NCBI GenBank assembly: GCA_031213475.1
Contig: JARUPZ010000016.1
Location: forward strand, 8,882,270 to 8,946,269
Direction: 5' to 3'
Source: Nereocystis luetkeana
Lineage: Eukaryota; Sar; Phaeophyceae; Laminariales; Laminariaceae
Length of the DNA: 64,000 bases
Under the pieces are notes generated by a model. The model was given only the letters and a program-made list of their open reading frames with translations, did not search any database and was not told the DNA's origin. The position numbers were made by a program, and so were the translations under genes. Shown here piece after piece: positions 47,273 to 59,200 of the stretch (positions are counted from its first letter, which is position 1; each line of letters begins with the position of its first letter).

Positions 47273-50200
47273 AGGGAGGGAGGGAGGAGGGCGAGCGGCC
47301 AGGCGGCCCATCGGTTTTTGCTTTTTTTTCTTTTCTCACTTCGCGGACCGTTTCTGGCGCTTCTCATTGAGCACCACCTTGGGCAGGCGATCATCCTTGC
47401 GCGCCCTCTTTAGGGTTTCCTCTTTCTTAGCCTGGCGTCGCACGCACGGAAACGCCGGGGGGGGGGGGGACGTTGCCAGTGGAGTTAGATTCCTTTGTTG
47501 GGGAGAATCAGCACGGCTAAACATGGGTCAGGAGGTTATGGGACTCTCTTGGATCGGGTCGGGTCGGGCCGGCACGATAGATGAGCTACAGTAGTAGCTC
47601 ATGAGTTGTCCGGGGTGTGGAGGTTTTCAAATTCTCACTGGTCACGTTCGGTCGCGCTTACCCGACCCGACTCTATCCGTGAGAATAACCCCGCAAAAAA
47701 CAGCTTTGCTGAGGAGCACCCCACCCAGGTCGGCAAACTTCACGGCATGTGATGGGTAGGCGGTGGAGTCACGCTTCCATGAATACATATACTATATATG
47801 TCCAGGGTTGCCGAGACCAGTAGGGTTTACCAGACTTGGTTTGGATTCGACAACATGGTTGTTAGTTAACATTAACTCCTCATTACATGTTCACCCCGAG
47901 AAACTTCCGAGAAAAATCCTAGGCGGTCTGGGATTTGTCAGGGTTACCGCTATTACTGGGGAACGTACAGTAGTAATTAGAACCAGGTATGGTGTGTAAA
48001 CGTGGGGGTTGCATGGTTTGTGGATCCATTTGTGGGTTCTGATTGTTATGCCTCCCCGTGTAAAGTCGAGCACATTCCGACCGCTTTCGTCGGAGTTGGC
48101 TTAAAGGTCTATACAACCTTACTGCAGAGCAGCAGCCAGCTCGGCAACAAGCCCTAGAGCGTCCGCAACTCAGCGACAAAAACGGACGACGTTGAAAAAG
48201 TTGAAGAACTGATCTTACACTTGGTCGGTATGTATTGGTATGTACCAGAGTACATTTTTTTTGTTTTTTTGTTTTTCAATCACTTTTACTTTCCAGCCTA
48301 ACTCATAGGAGGTTTTACCCTCCGCGATCTTCTGGACAAGCCGTGGGCACAGGTGTCGTCCCTTCTCCCCCCCGGTACGTGCCTTTATTTTTTGTCGCGC
48401 ATAGGGTTCAGCATTCCCACTGCTCGTCGATTTTCATCGAATGTAGCTAACTCACGCTCTTGCGCTTTCCGCTGATCATTTTTTTGTGCAAGAAAAAGTC
48501 CCTACGAGCATGCACTCGGTGAGACTTGAACCCACGAAATTGATCTTGATAGGCACGCGGACACACCTACCAAGCTACCGGGGACGCCGGCTTGACGTAC
48601 CCTGAAAAAAAAAGACAAAAAACAGCGCAATATACGACACTGCAGACGCACACGCACCTAATATGACTTATTTGCTACCGCATGCTGCTGTTAGTCGGGG
48701 CTCCGCTATACTCCGTTTGCACCCCGAAAAAAGACAAAACAAACAGCGCGATATACGAAAGTGTAGACGCGCGCGCACCTGTGTCTTCTTTGCCACCGCT
48801 TGCTGCCTGGTCGGGGCCCGCGGCGCCGGGGCCCCCGCCCCCGCCCACGACCCCCAGCCCGTCACATCCCCGGGCAACTTCTCCCGACTCTTGGACAGCA
48901 CCGCCTCTACCTCGTCGTCCTTGCTCTCCCTGAACTCGGCGTCGAAGTCGGGAGCGGCGAAGGCGCGTCGGACGAGCTCGTCGTTGGAGAGGCCGGCGAG
49001 AGCTGGCTTCGCCCCGGCCACCGACGCGTCACCCGTACCCTTGCCCTCCGCCGCCGCTGCCGCAGACGCGGAGTCTGAACTTCCGCTATCAGCATGCTTG
49101 GCTTTCTTGTTGCTATTTTTCCCTTTGCCGCCACCGCCACCACCGCCACCGGCAGCAGCGGCAGCAGCAGCCGGGCCAGCCTGCTTACCCTTACCCCCTC
49201 CACCAGCACCATTACGTCCGTCACCACCGGGCCCCTTCTTCCTCTTTTTGCTCCCAGCCCCTTGCCCGCTCGCCGCTTGCCCCCCGTTCGCCGAAGAACC
49301 ATCTCTCGCGTCATCCCCAGCCCCCCCCAAAGCCGACGCCTCCTTCGGCTCCGCATCCCCGTTAGACGCTTTTCCGCCATCGCCAGCCCCGCTAAAGGCA
49401 GAAAGCGCTGTCGCCGCCGCCTTCCTAACATCCAGCAAAACCTCACCGTTAGATGCGCCGCGCCTTTCTCTACTACGTCGCGGGTTGGGCTGAAGCCAAG
49501 GGTTGCTCCTGGCCTCGGCCTGGTCCTCCTCCTCTTCCTCTTCGCTGCCCGACATGTCCGCCACACTCGCGCGCCCAACGAGAGACTTTCGGCCCGACGA
49601 AGAAGCTCCGTTACCGTTAGCGATAATCCTCGCCGCTTCCCCACGTCGCCCACGCCCGATGTCGCGGCTAGCACCCGCCGTCGCCATGGCTTCCGCCCTA
49701 GCTCCATCCCCTGGCGCGTTCAGTGATTGGGCCTTGCCCCCACCCCCCCCACCCCCCATTTTCACCGACCCAACCCCGCCCAGCGAAGGGGCGTCTCCAC
49801 CACCGCCACCCCCTCCGCTACCGTCGCCCGCTTTCCCCGCGAAGTCGATGGTGATCGCGGACGCAACGCTAGACCTAACCCTTGCGTCCATGCTAACCGC
49901 CGATGACTGTAACGCCCCCGGGGGGAGAGCCTTAGCCACCTCCGCCGCCGCCGCGGCTCGCGTCTCCTTCGAGACCTTCGCGCTAGCCTTATCGCCCGCA
50001 ACATCGTCTTCACCCCACGCCCCCGCCCCCCCGCGCCCCTGACCCTTGCCGCCTCTACGGGAGGAGGAGGAGGAGTTCGCGTTTCGAGGCGTTTCTTCTT
50101 CCGAGTCGGAGCCCTCGGCGGCGGCGGCGGCGGCGGAGGCCTCGTCCAGCTCTCGCAACAGCACGGTCGCATCCTGCTTCGCGCGCTCTCGCTGTTTGTT

Positions 50201-53200
50201 CATGGCCTTCTGCATGAACGCCATCTTGAGCAGCGCTGCGCCCTGGAGAGATATCGAGCCGTTTGTGTAGCGGGGGTTGGGGGAGGGAGGGGGCAGGGGA
50301 CGGACAGACGGACACAGGTTGAGGGTGGGTCTAATAAGTCACCTACTAAGAGAGGGGTCATAAATCTCTCGCGAGGGAACATAGTAAGCAGAACCAAGTA
50401 GGTGTGTAAACATAAGGAGATACATGGTTTTGGGGTCCATCGTGGGTTCTGACTACATACAACATTAGCCCACCCTGAATAGTAGTAAGAGAAGGGGCCT
50501 AGTCTGTTCAAGGTTCAAGGCTCAAGGCGTCGTCGTTGTCTGGTCGATTCTTGTTCTGACCACAAGAACAAAAAAAACAGCGGGAAACGCCGGAACCTCG
50601 CACAATTCACTTGAAAACAGTCTGTCCAGTCGCACGGGCGACGGTTTTCAAGGCAAACCTGAGGCGTGCTACCGGAGGGGTTATGCCTTGTAGGGTTGGC
50701 GCCTACAATTGCCCGAGACTCCTCACTTAAGGATCTCTATACTATTGAAGTGAGCCGCTCACCGAGCCGATTTTTCGGAAAAGTTGGAAGCTCAGCCCGA
50801 TTGACACTTATCCTTACAAGACCAAACAATGTAGCAATGTACCGAAAAGAGCCTTGTAGTGTCACAGGGATGGTGCGGTCGTTCTCAGCGCTCCTTATCC
50901 CTCGACAGCGGTACGTAAGGGTGCTTGCTGAAGCCGAACACTACGTTCTTTTTTTCGGGAAGGCTCTCGACCAGATATTTTCCGAAACCACCACCTACTT
51001 TGGTGTTGGCAACCTTGCCCGTTCTGGAAAAATCGATACAATATCGGAATTCCAACGATACTGGGTAGCAATCGGAATTTTCACAGACACCGGGTGGCAA
51101 GCAATCACAATTCCAAGTATGCTGGGTAGCAATCGGAAACCCAAAGATACTGGGTAAAAATCCGAATTCCAAAGATACTGGGTGGCAAGCAATCACAATT
51201 CCAAATATGCTGGGTAGCAATCGGGAACCCAAAGATACTGGGTAGAAATCCGAATTCCAAGGATACTGGGTGGCAAGCAAACACAATTCCAAATATGCTG
51301 GGTAGCAATCGGAAACCCAAAGATACTGGGTAGAAATCCGAATTCCAAAGATACTGGGTACAAAGCAATCGGAATTCCAAATATGCTGGGTAGCAATCGG
51401 AATTCCAAATATGCTGGCTAGCAATCGGAATCCCAAAGATACTGGATAGCCATCGGAAGTACTAATATACTGGGTAGCTCCTCAGTTTCGAGGAGCGCCG
51501 TCACGCAGATTTTTTTAGGCTCAAAAAGTGCAGCCCTTAGGGCAGCATGCAAACATACCCCGAGACACGCGCTCGCCCGCACCGCTACAACAAACGATGC
51601 TACTGCTATGAACCTCTGTCGAGTTCCCATGGGCGGCGATGCCTGCGATATCATAGGAAAACCGCACCGAAACACGTGCACGCCAACACCCAGGACAGCG
51701 AGATGACATATGTGCAGACCACGCATTGATATCTGCGCAGACCACGCTCGCACGCACATGTACGCCTCCACTTCTCTAAAACGGCGCACGAAACCGCGCG
51801 AACTATAGCCAACAAATAAATGCAGCACACACCCGCCCCCCCCCGCTTTTCCACCGGCAGCTCCACCCTCCACTCCTATCGTTTCCATCCCCCCTCTCCT
51901 TCACAAAAAAAGCGCTCGCACGCCTGATCTTCTCTGCAGCGACGCTCAAAACCATAGGAGCTCACATGAACAAATGACGCAGCAGACAACCCCCCCCCCT
52001 CCCCCCCCCCCCCCTACCTTTCCACCGGCGGCGTCATCCCCATCGCCTCCATCCTCCTCCCCGATGCCCTCCAACATCTCCCTGTCCGCCTCGGTTAGAG
52101 CCGCCTTCTTCCTCTTCTTGCCGTTTCCCCCAGCGTTTTCATTGTCCTCGTCGGATGACGTGTCGTCCGCCGAGGAGCTGTTGTCATCCACACCGTCCAT
52201 CTGTTTGTGGCAACGCGAGAATTTTACTGGAACATTCCGCCGAGGAGGTGGCACACGCACGATTACACCGATACTCCTCCGGGGCTACCCCGACGTTGCA
52301 CGGAGATTGCGCCGAGCGTTACACGGAAGTTACGCCGCACTTATACGGGAAATACGCCGCATTTACACGGGGGTTTGGCCGCGGTTACACCAAGGATACA
52401 CCGCGGTTACACCTAGGTTTAGTGTTGGGTATCGAACGGGAATCGAGTTCGAAACGATACCTACAAACAAGAAAAAAGTATCGATACGATCTTGACATGT
52501 GACAGATCGAAGGTTTCGTTCAGTATCTGTACAAAAAAGACGGGGGATGCCAAGGGGTGGAGGGTAAAACGCCTTCGATACGATATATCGAAAATTCGAT
52601 ATTTTGATACCAGGTATATCGGAACTTCGACACGGTATCCAACCCTACCTACACCAGGTTGCGCCGAGGCTACGCCGACGGTACGCCGATATTACATCGA
52701 GGTTGCACCTGTACTACACCGAGGATACACCCCGGCTACACAACGGTTACACCTAGATTGCACCGAGATTACACCGCGGTTACAACGAGGTTACAACGAG
52801 ACGATTTTGATTGGACGAGGGCACACTCAGTCCCTACAAAGGTCGGAGGAGCGACAGCGGCCGCCAAAGGTTGCGCGTCGGTGTCACGGGGCTCGCGGTG
52901 ATACGGCGATGTGGTGCGTCAACCTGCCCAGTGCGGCCGCGATTCAGGCGCGGCGGGATGAAGGTTACGGGAGCTGTGCTCGTGCGATTTTTCCTTCGTC
53001 GCCTGGATATTGAAAACACGCCCCGTCGCACCTTCGCTCGGAGCTCCTGTCCCAGCCTGAGCTGCTCGGAGATGGCCTTACGGTCGTCCTTGCCAGCACC
53101 CCCTTTCGCGCGGAGAGCACTTTTCACCCACTTCGTCGTGTTCTGCGCGGGGGCACGGTCACCAAACAAATGTTTGTCAGAGAACATATCAAGGCGAGGC

Positions 53201-56200
53201 AAGGGAAGGAAGGAGAAAGCAAGGCGAGGCAAGGCGAGGCAAGGCGAGGCAAGGCAAGGCCAGGCAAAGCAATTCAAGGCAAGGCAAAGCTAGGCAAGGA
53301 AGGGCGAGGCAAGGCAAGACAAGGCATGGCAAGGCAAGGCAAGGTGAGGCAAGGCAAGGCAAGGCAAGGCAAGGCAAAGCAAGGCAAGGCGAGGCAAGGC
53401 AAGGCAAGGGAAGGGAAGGCAAGGCAAGGCAAGGCAAGGCAAGGCAAGGCAAGGCAAGGCAAGGCAAATTGTCGCCAAAGTATCAGCAGCAGCATCGACA
53501 GCACCAACACCAACACCAACCAATATCAAACACCAGCGAAAATAACAGCAAGACACCATCGACAACGACAACAACAACACCAGTAGCAGCAGCACCGCAT
53601 CACACCGCACACGACAAACGAAGACGTTTTCCTCGGTACCTTGTGCCTCAGGCTCATCCGCTCTTCAGCGCGTTTTCTAGCCGCCACCTCCGCCCCCTCG
53701 CCGCTCGCCTCAAGCTCCGCTTCACCGTTCCGGTCCCTCTGGCGCTTCTTGATCTTCCGATACACCTGATACCAGGTGGAATAGGGTGCGGTGTGGGATG
53801 GGACGTGGGGAGACGATGTGCGGACACAAGGAGCAGCGCTGGAGAGACGCCAACAGTGCTGTAGTCAGCGAGCGGAACATGCCGCTTCAAACGCAAACAC
53901 ATAGCAACCGCTGTGGTAGCCGATGGTGCTGCTGCCACAGCGGCAGAACGCTCCCGTCGTAACGAGCGCAGGCAACACAACTCGCGGAATGAGAACCGTG
54001 CACCAAAGGCAAGGAAGGTATATTTCTATGTGTTGATACTGCCGACGACCGAATAAGACTCACAAGCATCGCGAGCGACAAAGCAAGCGCCTGAAGGCAA
54101 GCGCGGAAAGTAACCCGGAAACGGACGGCAGGCGCGACGGTGCGATGCTCAATCGCACACGGATTACACGCGTTTAGCGAACAAAATAAACCTCCACTTG
54201 CGGACTGCTGCTGCTACTACTGCTAGCGCTGCTGCTACTGCAGTGCTCCTCCGATGCAAGAGCCTGCCACGGAGCAAAGGGTTGCAGCGGTGTAAAAAAA
54301 TACTGCGCATGCAAATTTTGTAGCGATGCAAAGTTGGAGGCCATGCAAAGCTTCTATGTCGCGATGCAAACGTTTGTAGCAATGCAACAGTGTTTCAGCG
54401 TGTGAAAGCGTCTGTCTCCCCTTCATCCAACTCGCAGAAAGAGATCAGCCGGATTCGCGCGCACACACACCTTGGACTTGATCTTGTTCATGTGGTGCTG
54501 CTTGCGCTCCTGGTAGAACATGAGGGCGCGCATCTTAGATAGCTCCGCCTGTCTCTCCCGAACCTCCTCCACCGTATACGCCTGAACAAGGCAGTGCAAA
54601 CCCCGTAAGAACAAAAGCCTGAACCCTCAAACAGGAAACGTTACGGCCCTTCTAACCTTGGGAGGCCGCACCGTGGTCCCGAAAAACAAAATTGCCGTAC
54701 GCACTCCTGCTGCAGACAAGAGTTTTTCCAAACTATATAGGGGGTTGCTAAATGGCGCCGATATTGTTTCCTTGGCGGGGGGCGGGGACCACAACATATT
54801 CGCAACCCGATTCGTTAATTCCGATAATGCCTATCAACAGACCAGAGTTGCGCGTACAGCACATTTTTTTTCATTGAATAACGTCGGGTGTTTATGCGAG
54901 ATATAATGAGGGGAACTGAGAAAATATCATCTACCCCATCTCTATCTACTAATATCATATTGAAAGCCAATACGTACAAAAATATAAAAGCTTCAGAAAT
55001 GTACCCCCAACATTTTGGGGAAAAACTACTTGGAAACAGCGAGGGATACATTAAGCAGTACATAGAAACAGCGTTGATGAACACTACTTGGAAGGAGTGT
55101 GGGATGAACTTCGCTGTGAGTACGACTAAAAAAAGGGTAAAATTTGAAGAAAAAAAAACGCCACCTTAGACTTGAGCTCCTCCATCTCTTTCTCGGCCAA
55201 GCCAGCCTCCGATGCCCCCCCCGCCGTCAGGAGCATCTCCACCTCCTTCTCCATATCGGTCGTAGCCTCCAACTTAGAGGCTAGGGAGGCATTGGTCAGA
55301 TTTGTTTTCACCTTTCAACACGAGAAACGCCCACACAATGAGAAGAGGGGGGGGGGGGGGGGGGGGGGGGGACAGGGGACCGTGGATGGGGGGCGTGGGG
55401 CGGGGAAAGGTGTTGTTGCGCACCACTTGGACAAAGAAAGTCGGACGGGAGGCGGGGGGGGGGGGGGGGGGGGGTGGCGGGATGGTGTCCATGCCATATA
55501 TTCGGCGGTGTAATCGGGGGGTGTCGACGCGGCCTACCTACGTACACATGGGTGGAACAAAGCGCTACGAAGGCGTTGCCAAAGCGTGGGCGGACCTAGA
55601 TTTTTTTGAGTGATGGTGGGAACACCCCCCCCCCCCCCCCTCTCCGGTGACCTGGACTTACCAGAAAGAAGAAAGAGGTATACCAGTAGCCGGGAGGAGG
55701 AGGAAATAGATGCACAGATGTGCCCGTGTGGCAAAGCGATAGAGAGTAGCACTCACATAGTAGGAGAATGTGAAATATACAAGGAGGAACGGGATGTGTT
55801 AGAAGAGGAGACGATGGAAATAGACGAATGTGACATGGAGGAGTTCGACACACTAGATAGCAGCGAGAAAACGATCGCTATCCTAGGAGATAGATGGTGG
55901 CCACAGGCGGCCAAACAGGAAGGGGATAAGATTAGCAAAAAGTTTCTATGTAATATACGGAAACAACGTAATGAGCGCCCAAATGTTGGAGGTGTCTCTA
56001 TTAGGAGTAGGAACGGTGCTCCGTCTCGAAAGGGATGCGTGGTCAATGGTCAAATGACTAAGGCGAGCAACAAATGAGTACGCCCCCCCCCCCGCCCCCC
56101 CTCCCCCCTCCCCGGGGGTGGGACGTTCGAAACAGCGAGGCAAAACAGCTATACGTATACCTGGTAGTGAAGAGTGTGCATGCAATTACACAAGTGTAAG

Positions 56201-59200
56201 TTAACGCGAGACGAAGAGGTAACACTCAGCCCGGAAATGTAGTCTCCGCTTGTAGTCTAGTACATGCCAGGCACCAGGGTTTTAAGTCGTATGCATATCA
56301 AACGGAGATTGTGTCGCCGGCCCGGCAGCAGACGACAGAAGGACGTTATTCATCGTACAGCCCCTACCGAAAGGGAAGCGGTGGTCGAACATTTAAGGAT
56401 GCTCAGCAGCGAGACAACTGGACAGCTCGGACACGCCGAAGAAAAAAACAAAAAACAAAAAAAACAAAAAACAAGGAAAAAAAAAAAAATCGAAGACGAA
56501 AAAAAAGTACCATTCTATTCGAAATATTTTTTTAATTGGAAGGTGGAGGAGAAAAAGGAGAAACCAAACAGCCGCGCCGCTTGCTCGCTTTGCTCACCAT
56601 GGGCGTGAAGTCCAGCGTCTCTGCCTTGCGGTTGGCCTGCACCGGGGCCACCCACTTGCCCATGTCGCTCTTGCGACTGTCGTAGGCCGCCTCCCTCTCC
56701 GCCCTGTAACGAAGCGGTTTCACCACAAGGCAGGTAACAGTAGGGGACAGGGGGGGGGGGGAGGGCATGGAAAAAGTTGAGATTTTTCTGTTTTTTTCCA
56801 GTTAATTACATTGTGGAGGGTAGCCACAAAACTCACGCCCTGCCGACGACGCCATTCGTCAAGGTATTGGTCTGTTGGGTTACTGGAATAAGGAACCTAT
56901 CGCCTAGCCTAACTTAACCCTTCTCGGACTGCAGTCCCGTTTTGGGGACACAATACTTGGAATTTGAGTGGTTTTTCCCCCAAACGGGACTGGAGTCCGA
57001 ACAGTTTAAGCCTTTGAAACAGGGGGGGGGGGGGGGGGGGCATACAAATACGGGGTAAGCCGCAATTTTGGTGGAAAATCGTCGGCACGGTTTGGCCAGA
57101 AAAACCACGACCTTGAACAAACGTTGCACTCCTTGCCGCGTATGTACCCGCGGAAAACGGTGTGATTTTCTGCACACGTGTATTGTCAAGGGGGCATTGG
57201 ATTGAGGACATGTACCATACTGCTGTACGCCAAAAACCAGCAACTTCAAGGTGTGTACAAGGTACTCGGTGACGGGTCAAAGACCGGTAGTTTTGCCGGG
57301 TCAAATACGGTTAGTTGTGACGTGTCGAATACCGTTGCTTGTTACGGGTCAAATACTGTTGCTTGTGACGGGTCAAATACCGTTACTTGTGTGGGTCGAA
57401 TACCGTTGCTTGTGACGGGCCAAATACTGTTACTTGGGACGGGTCAACTACCGTTACTTGTGTAGGTCGGATACCGTCGCTTGTGACGGGCCAAATACTG
57501 TTACTTGTGACGGGTCAAATACCGATACTTGTGTGGGTCGAATACCGTTGTTTGTGACGGGCCAAATACTGTTAATTGGGACGGGTCAAATACCGTTACT
57601 TGTGACGGGACCAACACCGTTACCTTGGTCTACGTGCGAGGCACCGAATCCCATCGGCTTGAGGAGTGTGTCTTAAGACGTACGTTCAAGGTGTACCGTT
57701 ATCTGTCACGAGTCGAGGGCGAGAGCGTACCGCTAGTACAACTGCTGTTATTGCAACCACGGTGTCGTACGGTTGCCTCTGTTGCGAGCGCGGGTGCTTG
57801 TACGCACTACAGCTCACCTCTCCCCACAACCGTACGAAGCAAGAAGACTCCTCCGCACACCCAACACACCCCAACAGTCCGTCAAAGCCCGACCGAAACG
57901 ACTCAGCAGGTCTACTGTACTACAGATCCCGACTCAGCAGATCGAGCACAAAGCCTAACACTTACTCTACACCGCCAGCCTCGTACGAAGCTCCTCCCAC
58001 TCGCAACCCGCCCTGCCCTCCCACCCACCCATCCACCAATGTCGAGAGATACATTACCACCGCAAAGCACATATCATAGCGCACCCTACGCATGTTACAG
58101 TATACGAGGGGTGCGTGCACCTCATTTTTTTTTGGTTCCTCATGAACAATCCCAAAATGTGGCGAAAATTACCCGCCCCCCCCCTCAAAGAAACGCGAGA
58201 GATTAATCCCAAGGCCTATATATAGGTACAAGACGAATAACATTGTTAAGGGATAACACGATATTGGGTTATACCACTGTCCCATAATAAAGGACCCGTT
58301 GTGATACATATAACTATGTAAACGGTACTTATATATCGGGGCATAGTGGCATTGGGTACTCCCCCAGTTGGGGAGCCCGTCATTCCCAGTGACAAAACAA
58401 AATGGTCGAAAAGTGCCACCAGGTACCTGGTATACAGTAGTATCAATAGTGGTCCGTCCAAAAAGCTGGTAAGTGCCGGCAGGCCAATACACCGGCAATA
58501 CGGTTGGGGAGCCCGTCAGTCCCAGTGACAAAATAAAAAGGTCAAGAAGTGCTACCTGGTATACAGCAGTATTAATAGTGGTCCCTCAAAAAACCTGGTG
58601 AGTGCCGGCAGGCCTATACCCCGGCACTATAGCGGGCACCGGTACTATCCCGCAGTGGTTAATCGCATCCGCATCTGTGCCAAGCGATTTCTCCGGCACT
58701 ACATCGGATGCCGACATCGTTAAACGGGCAGTATATCGACCACCGGCACTATTAAACCGGCATTATATCGGCCACCGGTATTGTTAAATCGGCATTATAT
58801 CGGGCGCCGGTATTATATCGGGCACCGGGATCCCTAAACCGGCGTTATATCGTCTGCCGGCATTATTTAACCGGCATGATGTAACCGGCAATACGGAGGG
58901 GACCCCTACTGCTGTGTCTGTATGTACACCTATCGTAGCAAGCGTCACCTGAGCTCGGCGGTCCTGGTGGTGGGTGCCGAGGGCGCGCCCGTTTTTCCCG
59001 AGAAGGCCGCTACTTGCTTTTTCACCGCGGCAAAGCCCTTGCTGCCTTGCAGGGACCCCATCAGCGTCTGCGCTAAGAACGAACACACAGCGTGCGGAGG
59101 AGGTAAACGGGCGGGAAAAAAAAAAAACGAACAAGAACACGAAGTACGAATGGAAAAACGTTTCCAGCCTCAGATGTATAATCTACATAATTCGTTTCAT

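Noticed and set aside
48512..48592. Functional tRNA gene on the minus strand
   Set aside because: A/B boxes and a T stem are present but the acceptor stem does not pair, and SINE body sequence follows. A tRNA-derived SINE fits better.
53195..53466. CRISPR-like array
   Set aside because: Pure pentamer repeat without spacers in a eukaryotic intron.
53170..53610. Several long frames over the GGCAA repeat
   Set aside because: The pentamer repeat keeps all frames open, so they are artefacts of simple sequence.
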